A DNA stretch of 64,000 nucleotides from CALMEH01 sp964548225 (GTDB taxonomy: Bacteria; Acidobacteriota; Blastocatellia; Pyrinomonadales; Pyrinomonadaceae): the NCBI GenBank assembly GCA_964548225.1, contig CAZJQP010000011.1:1-64000 (forward strand). The letters run 5' to 3'. A program made the translations under genes and the position numbers. Under the pieces are notes generated by a model. The model worked only from the letters and a program-made list of their open reading frames with translations, ran no database searches and was not told the DNA's origin. Within the stretch, counting starts at the first letter, position 1. Each line of letters opens with the position of its first letter. Positions 53,280 to 62,558 of this stretch are shown in pieces.

Positions 53280-55166
53280 ATGAAAGATTTTCGGGAAATT
53301 CTTGAATCGGACGGCGTTTATGTTTTTGACGGCGCGGTTGGGACGCGGTTTTATGATAAGGGCGTTTATATCAATCGAAGCTATGACGAACTGAATTTAG
53401 TTTCGCCCGACCTTGTGCGCGAAGTTCACGCCGAATATGTCAAAGCGGGCGCGGATATTGTTGAAACGAATACTTTCGGCGCGACGCGGCATCGGCTTCA
53501 ACAATACGGTTTGGAAAATAAATTGCGCGAGATAAACATTGCCGGCGTGAAATTGGCGCGTGAGGCGGCGGGCGAAAATGCGTTTGTTGCGGGCGCGGTT
53601 GGTCCGCTTGATTTGCGGATTGAGCCTTACGGTCCGACTTCGTTTGATGAAGCGAAGGAGATGTTTAAGGAACAAATTTCCGCGTTATTGGAAGGCGACG
53701 TTGATTTGTTTGTTCTCGAAACATTTTCGGATTTGTCGGAGATTCGACAAGCGATAAACGCAGTCAGAGAATTAACGGATTTGCCGATTTTCGCGCAGAT
53801 GACGATTGAGACAAGCGGTAAGACGGTTTTCGGTGCGGACGCGGAACTTATCGCGCAACGCCTAGAAGAATACGGCGCAGACGTTATCGGTCTGAACTGC
53901 GGTGTCGGTCCGACGCACACGCTCACTGCGCTCGAAAAGATGCGTCCGGCGACGACGAAAAAGCTCGCGGCGCAACCGAACGCGGGCTTGCCGAGAGATG
54001 TTCAGGGCAGACAGTTTTATATGTGTTCGCCCGAATATATGTCGAAGTTTGCCAAAAGATTTATCAAAGCGGGCGCGTCGTTTATCGGCGGTTGTTGCGG
54101 GACGACTCCGAAACATATCAAACTGATTTCGGATGCTGTCCGCGCTTTTTCGCCGCGCAAAACGAAATCGTCGAAGATTACGGCGAGCGCGAAAGTGAAT
54201 GATTTAACGCCGCAGGATGTCGAAGTCGTCGCGCCGGAATTGCGCTCGAAATGGTCGCGGAAGATTGCGCTTGGCGAATTTGTTACGTCGGTTGAAGTTT
54301 TGCCGCCGAAAGGTTGCGACGCGCAGAAAACTTTGGATTCAATTCGGCTTCTTGTTGATGCCGGAGTTGACGCGGTAAATATTCCTGACGGACCGAGAGC
54401 GCAAACGAGAATGAGCGCACAGGCAACCGCCGTTCTCGTCGAGCGCGAAGTCGGCATCGAAGCCGTTTTGCATTATTGTTGCCGCGACCGAAACTTGCTC
54501 GGAATGATGTCCGACCTTCTCGGCGCGGCGGCTCTCGGCGTGCATAATTTATTGATTATCACGGGCGACCCGCCAAAGATGGGACCGTTTCCCGATGCCA
54601 CCGCCGTTTTCGATATTGATTCAATCGGCTTGACGAATATGGTCAATAAACTCAATCACGGCTTGGATTTAGGTAATAATCCAATCGGACAACCGACGGC
54701 GTTTTCAATCGGTGTCGGCGTAAATCCGGGCGCGATAAACTTGGACGAAGAAATCCGCCGCTTTGAATGGAAAGTCGAAGCCGGCGCGGAATATGCCATT
54801 ACGCAACCTGTCTATGACACAAAGCAGTTAAGAGATTTTCTCAAACGAATCGAACACGTTCGCATTCCGATTGTCGCCGGCATCTTTCCGCTCGTTTCAA
54901 TCCGCAACGCCGAATTTATGCACAACGAAGTTCCGGGCGTAGTCATCACCGAACAAATCCTCAAACGGATGCGGAAATCTTCTGACATCTCGAAAGAAGC
55001 CGCCCGCAACGAAGGCTTGGCAATCGCCCGTGAATCTTTGGCTGAAGTCCGCGATTTGATTCAAGGTGTTCAGGTTTCCGCACCGTTCGGAAATGTGAAA
55101 TATGCGCTTCAAGTTTTCGATGTTTTAGATGAGTTCAAATCCCGCGCCAGTAAAGGTCAAGTCTGA
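53280..55166 (+). CDS. Homocysteine S-methyltransferase / methylenetetrahydrofolate reductase fusion
   Basis: Residues 1-~290 are a homocysteine S-methyltransferase: YVFDGAVGTRFYDKGVY, DIVETNTFGATRHRL, and zinc-binding Cys in LNCGVG (~203) and GGCCGT (~268). Residues ~330-620 are a methylenetetrahydrofolate reductase barrel: SVEVLPPKGCDAQKT, LHYCCRDRNLLGMMSD, NLLIITGDPP, AEYAITQPVYDTK. This is the YitJ-type bifunctional protein, reducing methylene-THF and methylating homocysteine to methionine. It is preceded by a SAM-II-like riboswitch and attenuator, so SAM probably represses it. 628 residues, cytoplasmic. Confidence 0.94.
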   Translation: MKDFREILESDGVYVFDGAVGTRFYDKGVYINRSYDELNLVSPDLVREVHAEYVKAGADIVETNTFGATRHRLQQYGLENKLREINIAGVKLAREAAGENAFVAGAVGPLDLRIEPYGPTSFDEAKEMFKEQISALLEGDVDLFVLETFSDLSEIRQAINAVRELTDLPIFAQMTIETSGKTVFGADAELIAQRLEEYGADVIGLNCGVGPTHTLTALEKMRPATTKKLAAQPNAGLPRDVQGRQFYMCSPEYMSKFAKRFIKAGASFIGGCCGTTPKHIKLISDAVRAFSPRKTKSSKITASAKVNDLTPQDVEVVAPELRSKWSRKIALGEFVTSVEVLPPKGCDAQKTLDSIRLLVDAGVDAVNIPDGPRAQTRMSAQATAVLVEREVGIEAVLHYCCRDRNLLGMMSDLLGAAALGVHNLLIITGDPPKMGPFPDATAVFDIDSIGLTNMVNKLNHGLDLGNNPIGQPTAFSIGVGVNPGAINLDEEIRRFEWKVEAGAEYAITQPVYDTKQLRDFLKRIEHVRIPIVAGIFPLVSIRNAEFMHNEVPGVVITEQILKRMRKSSDISKEAARNEGLAIARESLAEVRDLIQGVQVSAPFGNVKYALQVFDVLDEFKSRASKGQV

Positions 55167-55234
55167 CGAATTGCCATTTGCGGAGTTTGCCGTTAAACTT
55201 GTTATAAAAATAGGACAAGTTACGGAGAGTAATA

Positions 55235-56968
55235 ATGGTTAAATTCGGTAAGATTATAATTGGTTTGGTATTTGTATTTTGTTATAGTCAGTTTGCTTTG
55301 GGTGCGGTTTTTACGGTTACGAAAACTGCAGATACAAACGATGGAACTTGCGATTCGGATTGTTCTCTGCGCGAAGCAGTCGTAGCGGCAAATGGCGTGG
55401 CTTCCAATGATTCGATAGTTTTTTCAATGCTGTTTGATGTTCCTCAGACAATCACTTTGAGTGGCACTGACATTATTATTACGAATAACGGAACACTTCA
55501 AATCAACGGTCCCGGTGCAGATAAATTAACTGTCAGCGGTAATAATGTAAGCCGCGTTTTTACGAATAACACAGGTTCGGTAGCAACGATTTCAAATCTT
55601 CGTGTTACAGGCGGAACGGGTGTAAGCACTGTTACAACCGGACGCGGCGGCGGGGTTTATAATAACGGAGGAACTTTGACGCTCGACGGACTCGTCATTT
55701 CGGGAAATACAGCGGCTAACGGCGGCGCAGCGAACAACGCCGGAACGGCAACGCTCAATATTTTCAGATGCGCGATTTTCAACAATTCGGTAACAGGTTC
55801 AGGTGGGGCGATGCAAAATTTCGCCGGAAACACTACTAACATCCGCGATTCTTCGATTTATAATAATACTTCCAATTCGACTACCGGCGGCGGTGCAATT
55901 CAGGCAAACGGGACTGTGAACATCACAAACACGACGTTTTCCGGCAACAATGCTAATACCGGTTCGGGGGGCGCAATCGTTTATAACGGAACAGCTTTGA
56001 GCATTACAAACTCGACGATTGCAAACAATACGGCAACCAACAACGGCGGCGGAATTCACAAATCAACCGCCAACATCGGAGTTATCCGCAATACGATTAT
56101 CGCCAACAACATCGGCACAGCGGCTTCCCCGGACGCGACCGGAACATTTAATTCCGAAGGCAATAACATTATCGGGAATATCGGAACTTCGACAGGTTGG
56201 ATCGCCTCGGATTTGCAAAACACAAATCCGGCTCTCGCGGCTTTTGGTTTTTATGGCGGAAACGGCTTGAGCTATGCACTTGTTTCCGGCTCACCGGCAA
56301 TTAACGCCGCACAAAATTGCGTTACCGATTTAACTTGCGCCACCAACAATCCACCGATTGCGCTCACCGCAGACCAACGCGGCGCGGCACGAATCGGTAA
56401 TGTGGACATCGGTGCGTTTGAGGTCAATAATTCCGGCAACGGTGGCACTTTTGTTGCCGAGCTTCCGAAAGGTCAGACAAATTCTCCTTATAATTTCACA
56501 CTCATTCCAAACAACGGCACGTTGAATTATTCTTTAACCGCCGGAGCATTTCCGAGCGGCGTAAATTTGACAACAATGCTTTCACCGAATGCTGTTGTTT
56601 CAGTCAACGGCACAACCACGCAAAGCGGAATTTTTAATTTTACGGTTACAGGAACAGACGGCGCGGCTTCAATTGTTACAAATTACCGCGTTCAATTCAT
56701 CGCGCCCGTTGCAGCAAATGTTTTTATCGCCGGCAGAGTAATGACAACCGACGGCAGAGGAATCAGAAACGCCGTTGTTACTTTAACGGATAACAATAGC
56801 AACACCCGTTCCGTGCGAACAAGCACATTCGGCTATTATCGTTTTGAAGCCCTCCAAGCCGGTGAGACCTATCTTGTTCAAGTCAATGCAAAACGATATA
56901 CTTTCATGCCCCGCACCATCACAGTTTTTGAAGATTTAACCGGAGTAGATTTTACTGCTGATTTTTGA
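55235..56968 (+). CDS. Secreted CSLREA/beta-helix protein with shared C-terminal domain
   Basis: Signal peptide 1-23, then the family start VTKTADTNDGTC and CSLREAVVAAN (CSLREA domain). From ~85 come right-handed beta-helix repeats with GG-rich turns (GGGVYNNGGTLTLDGLVISG, SSIYNNTSNSTTGGGAIQA). A He_PIG-like domain follows at ~410-490, and the shared carboxypeptidase-regulatory-like C-terminus at ~492-577 (TSTFGYYRFEALQAGETY). The body resembles Pmp-type or pectate-lyase-like adhesins, without a visible catalytic set. It lies 69 bp after the methionine gene but probably has its own promoter. Confidence 0.9.
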   Translation: MVKFGKIIIGLVFVFCYSQFALGAVFTVTKTADTNDGTCDSDCSLREAVVAANGVASNDSIVFSMLFDVPQTITLSGTDIIITNNGTLQINGPGADKLTVSGNNVSRVFTNNTGSVATISNLRVTGGTGVSTVTTGRGGGVYNNGGTLTLDGLVISGNTAANGGAANNAGTATLNIFRCAIFNNSVTGSGGAMQNFAGNTTNIRDSSIYNNTSNSTTGGGAIQANGTVNITNTTFSGNNANTGSGGAIVYNGTALSITNSTIANNTATNNGGGIHKSTANIGVIRNTIIANNIGTAASPDATGTFNSEGNNIIGNIGTSTGWIASDLQNTNPALAAFGFYGGNGLSYALVSGSPAINAAQNCVTDLTCATNNPPIALTADQRGAARIGNVDIGAFEVNNSGNGGTFVAELPKGQTNSPYNFTLIPNNGTLNYSLTAGAFPSGVNLTTMLSPNAVVSVNGTTTQSGIFNFTVTGTDGAASIVTNYRVQFIAPVAANVFIAGRVMTTDGRGIRNAVVTLTDNNSNTRSVRTSTFGYYRFEALQAGETYLVQVNAKRYTFMPRTITVFEDLTGVDFTADF

Positions 56969-56970
56969 TT

Positions 56971-57036
56971 AATCTTTCGATAAAGTTATCGAAGATTCAG
57001 AAAAAAAAGGAAAGCAAATTTGCTTTCCTTTTTTTT
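56971..57036. terminator. Paired hairpins with perfect bidirectional terminator
   Basis: 57001-57036 is a perfect 36-bp palindrome, AAAAAAAAGGAAAGCAAA facing its complement, with A and T runs on both sides, so it ends both convergent genes. A smaller hairpin (TCGATAA facing TTATCGA) lies at 56971-56997. Confidence 0.93.
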
Positions 57037-57054
57037 AATGTTTCGACAAGTTTC

Positions 57055-58452
57055 TTAACGAATATCGAAAGTGTTGACCGCAAAGTTGGGATTAACTCCC
57101 CATTGAGTTACCAAAACAGAGCTGTCAAAACTGTTGAAAACCCAGAAATTACCTGCCGCCCCGGCGGTTGCGCCCGGACGATAAACGGCGATGTCCGCTT
57201 TGCCGTCGCCGTCGTAATCACCTTGCGCGGGCAAATCGCTGGAGATGCCGAACTGTCGTGTAACAACTCCGCCGGAACTTTGCAAAATCCACCAGACTAT
57301 CGGTGCCGTTGTCGTTGCGCCTGTGCGTCCTACGGCATAATCGAATTTACCGTCGCCGTCATAATCTCCCGGCAGGATGTAGTCAGTCGTAAAGTTACCC
57401 CACGGTTGGTAAATAGTGCCGCCGTCCGAACTCTTCAAAATAATAAAGTGATTATCGGGTCCTGAGCCAAACCGGTAAATTGCCAAGTCAAATTTACCAT
57501 CGCCATCATAATCGCCCGGAATCGGAGCATCATAAAAAGAATTGTTATCCGCGCCGGTAACGCCCCATTGAACTACACGGGCGGTATTGTTTGAACTTTG
57601 TCGGATATACCAAGTGAGCGGGTCGCCGGTCGTTGCGCCTCTTCGGGCAACGGCAACGTCCGTCTTGCCGTCGCCGTCGTAGTCGCGGCAGAGCGGCGTA
57701 TCGCTCGGATTATTGCTGGTGGTCGAAGGTTGTCCGAGTCCCCAGGCATAATACTGTGTTGTGTTGGTCGCCGAAAGAAACACCCAAAATTCGGATTGTC
57801 CGCCGAGTGTCGGCGCGTCGCGGTAGTATGAAAAATCATCAATACCGTCGCCGTCAAAGTCGCCCGGACACGGAAAATCCCTCAGCGCATCGCCCCAATC
57901 GCCCGAAATAGAAGTTCCGGCGGTGCTGTTTTTGTTCCAATAAGTGATTGGTCGCGGCGTTCCGGTTGACGGAAATCTCAGGACGCTGTAATCATTTCTG
58001 CCGTCGCCGTCAAAATCAATCGGACGTTTCGACGCAAGTTGACCGCGAATCTCGCCGCCCGGATTGCCTGATGTATGAACATTGACATACATTCCTTGCG
58101 ATCGCAGAGTCGCAATCTGCGTCGGAGTAATCGCCGAAGTTCCGGTAATCACGCCGGATGTTCCGCCAACGACACTAAAACCAATCGTAACCGGACCGTT
58201 TGACCCGCGTGCGCCGGTGTGGATATGTCCCGCCGTTTGTGCGCTTCCCAGATTGTTATAAACAACCCGATAAGTAATCGTTCCGGCTGATTCATTCAGA
58301 AAAACCCGCGCATATCCCGTCGCGGCTGTCGTTACCGCCGGATTTTCTTGTCTGCCTTCAAGATAGGCAAAAAAGTTTTCGGCATTTGCGTTTGCCGCAA
58401 AGATAAACACGAAAACCGCTACAATCATTAAACTGCTAAATCTCTTATTCAT
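57055..58452 (-). CDS. Secreted CHRD-domain protein with FG-GAP/VCBS repeats
   Basis: Signal peptide (MIVAVFVFIFAANANA), then a CHRD domain at ~27-140: YLEGRQENPAVTTAATGYAR, GHIHTGARGSNGPV, NVHTSGNPGGEIRGQL. From ~145 come repeated calcium-loop units of the D-x-D-x-D-G type (DFDGDGRNDYSVLRF, DFDGDGIDDFSYYRD, DYDGDGKTDVAVARRG, DYDGDGKFDLAIYRFG, DYDGDGKADIAVYRPG), i.e. an FG-GAP/VCBS propeller. Probably a calcium-stabilised surface protein. It lacks the C-terminal domain found in neighbouring secreted proteins. Confidence 0.9.
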   Translation of the reverse strand: MNKRFSSLMIVAVFVFIFAANANAENFFAYLEGRQENPAVTTAATGYARVFLNESAGTITYRVVYNNLGSAQTAGHIHTGARGSNGPVTIGFSVVGGTSGVITGTSAITPTQIATLRSQGMYVNVHTSGNPGGEIRGQLASKRPIDFDGDGRNDYSVLRFPSTGTPRPITYWNKNSTAGTSISGDWGDALRDFPCPGDFDGDGIDDFSYYRDAPTLGGQSEFWVFLSATNTTQYYAWGLGQPSTTSNNPSDTPLCRDYDGDGKTDVAVARRGATTGDPLTWYIRQSSNNTARVVQWGVTGADNNSFYDAPIPGDYDGDGKFDLAIYRFGSGPDNHFIILKSSDGGTIYQPWGNFTTDYILPGDYDGDGKFDYAVGRTGATTTAPIVWWILQSSGGVVTRQFGISSDLPAQGDYDGDGKADIAVYRPGATAGAAGNFWVFNSFDSSVLVTQWGVNPNFAVNTFDIR

Positions 58453-58625
58453 TTTTTCTCCTCTTAATATTTAGAAATAACCTTAAAAAAGCATCTGACC
58501 GAATAGAATTATCCGCGATACCGCCAGCCGGAAAATTTAGTATGACAATATCTAAGACATTACGCCTGTTAGATAATGTTGTCAATCATTTTGAAGTAAA
58601 GAACAGTAATTGAATAACTTTTCAA

Positions 58626-58904
58626 TTATGTTTGTGGATAGTTGATGACCTTAACTATTCCTTTCTTAAACTTATGCGGGTTCGGCGACGGTAGAGTTAT
58701 CAATGAAAACCGATGATTGTAGCGTTCTTCGGATGAAGTTCTGCCATCGGGCGTAGATTGCCATTCGTATTTGAGAACTGCGCCATCGTGGAATTCGTAA
58801 ATTCTCTCGATTTTATCATTGGTATAAACGGTCGGTGTTTCGTTTTTTATCTTTTGACGTTCGTCTCGGATAACAATGTCTGCGTATTCAGATGCCCTGT
58901 TCAT
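58626..58904 (-). CDS. Hypothetical small protein, 92 residues
   Basis: A charged soluble chain with a central aromatic core: EYADIVIRDERQKIKNETPT, KIERIYEFHDGAVLKYEWQS, NHRFSLITLP. No signal or membrane span. The residue mix looks like real coding sequence rather than a shadow, but there is no clear ribosome-binding site and no recognised family. It stands alone between two secreted-protein genes. Confidence 0.5.
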   Translation of the reverse strand: MNRASEYADIVIRDERQKIKNETPTVYTNDKIERIYEFHDGAVLKYEWQSTPDGRTSSEERYNHRFSLITLPSPNPHKFKKGIVKVINYPQT

Positions 58905-58969
58905 ATTTTTTATCAGTTGATAAGTAATCGAATAATCTTATATCAGAAACCGCTAAAATTCACGAAGCC

Positions 58970-59242
58970 GTGCCATTTTTTTCGCAAGGAACAAAGATTT
59001 TCCGCCTTCAGTCTAAATATATTTTTAAGGTTTATTCCCGACTTTTCGAGATTATTGCCTCTCTTTCTGAGATTTTTGCCCAACTTTCCAAGATATTCGG
59101 GCAACTTTCCGAGATATTCGGGCAACTTTCCGAGATATTCGATCTTCTTGCTGAGATATTCGAGCAACTTGCTGAGATGTTTGCCTGTCTTGCTGAGATT
59201 TTCGGGGTTCTGTTTGAGAAATGCTGTTTGAGGACTCGATAA
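58970..59242 (+). CDS. Possible small heptad-repeat protein
   Basis: Eight 21-bp units read in this frame as a seven-residue repeat E-I-F-x-Q-L-S/A (EIFGQLSEIFGQLSEIFDLL). Between units, changes fall largely at third codon positions (ATT/ATA, TTT/TTC), hinting at selection in this frame. The repeat would make an amphipathic helix or coiled coil. No Shine-Dalgarno precedes ATG 58970, so this may only be a translated minisatellite; two other frames are also open. Confidence 0.3.
   Translation: MPFFSQGTKIFRLQSKYIFKVYSRLFEIIASLSEIFAQLSKIFGQLSEIFGQLSEIFDLLAEIFEQLAEMFACLAEIFGVLFEKCCLRTR
59027..59215. repeat. 21-bp minisatellite, about nine units
   Basis: Tandem 21-bp units of the type GAGATATTCGGGCAACTTTC plus one base begin at 59027 (degenerate), 59048, 59069, 59090, 59111, 59132, 59153, 59174 and 59195. 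The array lies in the 432-bp interval 58905-59336, where the only other feature is the terminator at 59253. Confidence 0.92.
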
Positions 59243-59252
59243 TCATCAACAG

Positions 59253-59299
59253 AAAAAGTGTTCGTTTCCAAAATATTTTCGAAAACCGAACACTTTTTT
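59253..59299. terminator. Terminator after the BNR-repeat protein
   Basis: AAAAAGTGTTCG (59253-59264) pairs with CGAACACTTTTT (59287-59298), extended inside by GTTT/AAAC-type pairing, with T/A runs on both sides. It is 38 nt past the stop at 59337. Confidence 0.88.
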
Positions 59300-59336
59300 C
59301 TTAATTTAGCATTCTTAGATTTTTAAGTTTTTCGAC

Positions 59337-62078
59337 TTATTCGGCAGTTATCACCAAACCGCTGATTTCTTCGTTGACCGAGATAACTTGCGGTTGGAAT
59401 TGATAGCCTTTAGCTTGCACTTGAATCGTGTAAGTGCCACCGACACCAACCTCATCAAAGCTGAAATAGCCGAAAGTATTAGACGAAACAACCCGCGAAC
59501 CGCCTTGCGCGTCGGTTAAAGTTATCCGCGCACGACGAATGGCTCTGCCGTTTTGCGCGATAACCTGACCGGAAACCGAAACGCCTGAAGCCGTCGGCGC
59601 AAGCGCGGGCGTTTGCCACATTCCGCGTCCGTGCGTCGCAATTTTCACTTGGCGCGTGGCGGTTGTTCCGGCGGTCATTGCAATATCGAACACCGCGACA
59701 CGCGGCAAACCTGTGCCGAATGGAGTCCAATTTGCGCCGCCGTCGCCCGACGTATAAACGCCGATGTCCGTTCCCGCATACAGACGGTTTGAATCAATCG
59801 GGTCAACCATAAACGCATTGACCGGAACTTGCGGCAAACCTGTCGCGGCGGCAGTCCAAGTCGGCGCAAGCAAACCTTCTTCGGCAAAACTGCTTAACGT
59901 CGTCGTTTTCCAAACATTCGTCGTCGTGAAAGTCGTCAGCGTAACGTAAGCCGTGTTTGCATTCTGCGGATCAATGACGGTGCGGGCGACGAAATTGTTC
60001 GGAATCGTATTGGACGGATCGAAATTAACCAAAGGATTCGCGCCCGTCGTCGTGCCGAAGATAGAACCGTCGCTCCGCCCGATGAGCCGCACGTTGTCGT
60101 TTTGCGGCGAGATGCCGATGGCACTTATTGACGCGCCGGTCTGACTGACCGAGGTATGAGTCAAACCGTTGTTGGCTGAACGATAAAGTTGATTCGAGCC
60201 GTAGTAAATCGTATTGTTCGGACTGCCCGGACCGCGTTCGAGCGGTGCGTAGAACAAAACCGTTCCCGTGCAACTAATTCCGTTGCCCGTTACGCCGCTA
60301 CATCCGCGAAACGTCCAATTTCCGTCAAAGGCTCCGGCGACTGTGCCGACATAGCCGTAACCGTTCAGCCCCGAATTATTAAAATATGTGTGATACATAT
60401 CAACCGTAGTTGCGCTCGTGTCGGCTTGGTCAATGACGGCATAGCCGCCGTCGCCGAAGTCAATTCTGTTCCAAGTTCCGGCAGATGTGTTGTGATTCGT
60501 GCCGTTGTCCTGTGTTCCGCCGATAGCAAAGTTTAGTTCGGTCGAATGCGTATCAAGCGACATAAATTGCGTGGCGGTGAACGTTGCATTGTTCAGCGAA
60601 GTCCAGACAATTGGTGTTGCCGAAACATTCGTTGTTTTGTAAATTCCGCCGTCTGTGCCGAGATAGACAGTAGTCGGCGCGGAAGGCGCAACCGCCAGCG
60701 CGTGTGTGTCAACGTGCAATCCGGCGGTAAAATTCGCGCCATCTGCGGTAAATGTTCCGCCGCCGTCGGCTGAACTTCCGAAAACCAGATTGGGCGAACC
60801 GCCGAGATAGACGTTATTCGCATTAGTCGGGTCAACGGCAACGGCAATGTCGTAGAAACATTGCGGATTGCAAAAATCATTGTCAATTCGCAGGGAAAAT
60901 GACGCACCGCCGTCCGTTGAACGAAAAACCTGCCCGTTGCCTTGTCCCGAAGCAGCGAAAATTGTCCACGCTCCCGCATCGCGGTGTGCGCTCAATTCGG
61001 TGCGAATTACCGCGCCGCTTCCGAGTGCTAAAGTCCGCGCGAAGGTCGGTGTTACCGCCAGCGCATTGGTTGTGCGGTAAATTCCGCCCACGCCGTCGCC
61101 GAAAGTATCTTGCAAAGCAAGCACTAGATTATTTGCGTCATTCGGGTCAATTAGAACATCATTTATCGGATAATCCTGAAAGGCAAGTCCGGTGATTGAA
61201 AGTTTTGTAAAAGTCGGCGATACGCCCGCCGCATCGGTCGAACGGAAAATGCCTGGGTTGGGCAAAGTTCCAAAAGTCCCGCCGCCGTGAATGCCCGCCG
61301 TGCCGTTGCCGGTTACGACAAAAATTATGTTCGGGTCAGTCGGATGAACGGCGATTTTGCCGACGCCGCGTCCGGTCATCAAATCAACCGCCGCACTGCT
61401 TTGATTAAATGGTCCGGCAACGACCGGCGATGCGCCGCTGGCGTTTGTAATGCGATACACACCGACACCCGAATAACAATCGAGGCAAAATCCGGCTTCA
61501 CCCGTGCCGACATAAATCGTATCGGGCGCAGAAGGTGAAATCGCAATTGCGTTTATCGCCAAACTCAACGCCGTTTCCGTCATTCGCGTCCAAGTCGTGC
61601 CGCCGTCGAGTGTGCGATAAAGTCCGCCCTGCGCCGTGCCGACATAGACGATGTTCGCGTCCGTCGGATGCACAGCAATCGCCACTGTTCGCCCGCTCGC
61701 GGTCGTTGTCGGCGCGGTTTCGACCTGCGCGTTCGGAATCGGATTCGGTCCGAGTTCCGTCCACACCGCCTGCGGAACTAACGAATCTCGCAGTAATGCT
61801 TCCTGCCGTTCCATCTCTCGAATCGCCCGCACACGCGCTTGCGGGTCAAACGGCTCATCTTTGAAAATACCGCGATACATAGCGATATTTTCTTCGCGCA
61901 TCGTCTTAAATTGTTCCTTCGTAAAGCCGCTTTTGCCTTTCATCAAAATCGAAGGCATATCGGGGTCTTCGCCGAAAATCTGCGCTTTGATGCCCGCGAT
62001 AACCTGCGGATTAAAATACAAACCGAAGCCGATGCCGATAATTAAAAGCAATGTGCCGACAAATAAAATCTTTTTCAT
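59337..62078 (-). CDS. Secreted BNR/sortilin-type propeller protein with shared C-terminal domain
   Basis: N-terminal hydrophobic anchor (ILFVGTLLLIIGIGFGLYF), a helical region (MREENIAMYRGIFKDEPFDP), then BNR/Asp-box repeats from ~130 to ~820. Typical blades are IVYVGTAQGGLYRTLDGGTT, IYVGTGEAGF, QVFRSTDGGASFS and RLYAGTDIGVYTSGDGGANW, giving one or two large propellers of the sortilin/VPS10-like type, often linked to glycan binding or hydrolysis; no catalytic set is evident. The last ~85 residues form the shared C-terminal domain (SNTFGYFSFDEVGVGGTY). Terminator at 59253. Confidence 0.9.
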   Translation of the reverse strand: MKKILFVGTLLLIIGIGFGLYFNPQVIAGIKAQIFGEDPDMPSILMKGKSGFTKEQFKTMREENIAMYRGIFKDEPFDPQARVRAIREMERQEALLRDSLVPQAVWTELGPNPIPNAQVETAPTTTASGRTVAIAVHPTDANIVYVGTAQGGLYRTLDGGTTWTRMTETALSLAINAIAISPSAPDTIYVGTGEAGFCLDCYSGVGVYRITNASGASPVVAGPFNQSSAAVDLMTGRGVGKIAVHPTDPNIIFVVTGNGTAGIHGGGTFGTLPNPGIFRSTDAAGVSPTFTKLSITGLAFQDYPINDVLIDPNDANNLVLALQDTFGDGVGGIYRTTNALAVTPTFARTLALGSGAVIRTELSAHRDAGAWTIFAASGQGNGQVFRSTDGGASFSLRIDNDFCNPQCFYDIAVAVDPTNANNVYLGGSPNLVFGSSADGGGTFTADGANFTAGLHVDTHALAVAPSAPTTVYLGTDGGIYKTTNVSATPIVWTSLNNATFTATQFMSLDTHSTELNFAIGGTQDNGTNHNTSAGTWNRIDFGDGGYAVIDQADTSATTVDMYHTYFNNSGLNGYGYVGTVAGAFDGNWTFRGCSGVTGNGISCTGTVLFYAPLERGPGSPNNTIYYGSNQLYRSANNGLTHTSVSQTGASISAIGISPQNDNVRLIGRSDGSIFGTTTGANPLVNFDPSNTIPNNFVARTVIDPQNANTAYVTLTTFTTTNVWKTTTLSSFAEEGLLAPTWTAAATGLPQVPVNAFMVDPIDSNRLYAGTDIGVYTSGDGGANWTPFGTGLPRVAVFDIAMTAGTTATRQVKIATHGRGMWQTPALAPTASGVSVSGQVIAQNGRAIRRARITLTDAQGGSRVVSSNTFGYFSFDEVGVGGTYTIQVQAKGYQFQPQVISVNEEISGLVITAE

Positions 62079-62186
62079 ATCTTCTCCTGAATTATTTAAA
62101 GCTGAATTGGTTTAGTGCGGAATGACTACGCTTTAAATTTACGTTTTTAATTGAGAAATAGCAAGAATTTTTCATAAAAAGACTCT

Positions 62187-62410
62187 TTGTTGAAGTTATT
62201 ACAGAAACACGCACGAAGTAATACCAAGTTACATAAAAATATGTGATAAACATTATCTACGAAACACGCAAGAACCACTAAACTTCGTGTATTTTAGTGT
62301 GTTTCGTGGATAATTCTTTCTTCACTTTTTTACGCAACTTGGTATAAGTGTGCCACTGAATGCAAAGTAACTCCCTTACTCCGTGCGTGTTTCTGCAGTA
62401 ACTTCAAACA
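62187..62410. repeat. Triple-nested palindromic element, about 224 bp
   Basis: Three inverted pairs are nested: outer 62187-62222 with 62375-62410 (GAAACACGCAC facing GTGCGTGTTTC); middle ATACCAAGTT 62221-62230 with 62336-62345; inner TTATCTACGAAACAC at about 62253 with GTGTTTCGTGGATAA at about 62313. It fills the gap between the BNR gene start and the ABC gene. No ORF is inside; the gap 62079-62558 contains only this and the hairpin at 62491. Confidence 0.85.
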
Positions 62411-62490
62411 AGTATTTTTCTGCACGAAAAGAAAGAATATGATGCGGTCGGTAGAATCAAATCAATTGAAAGGGCATTGTGAAAGGTGGA

Positions 62491-62550
62491 ACCACGACCG
62501 TGAAGAAGTGTGTGAATTATATCAAATGACACACTTCCTCATAGTCGCGT
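62491..62550. repeat. Hairpin at the 3' end of the ABC transporter gene
   Basis: ACCACGACCGTGAAGAAGTG plus TGT (62491-62513) faces ACACACTTCCTC...GTCGCGT (62529-62550) with a few mismatches and a 15-nt loop. The right arm and flank resemble the element at 30381-30518 (31 of 39 positions). It begins 8 nt beyond the ABC gene stop and may end its transcript. Confidence 0.75.
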
Positions 62551-62558
62551 TTCTGCTC

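Noticed and set aside
58758..59231. 157-codon plus-strand ORF through the 21-bp minisatellite
   Set aside because: It is antisense to the better-looking 92-residue gene for its first part and then reads the repeat in a frame without codon-position bias.
62187..62410. Insertion sequence or MITE with transposase
   Set aside because: Nested inverted repeats are present but there is no ORF, and no target duplication could be identified by eye.
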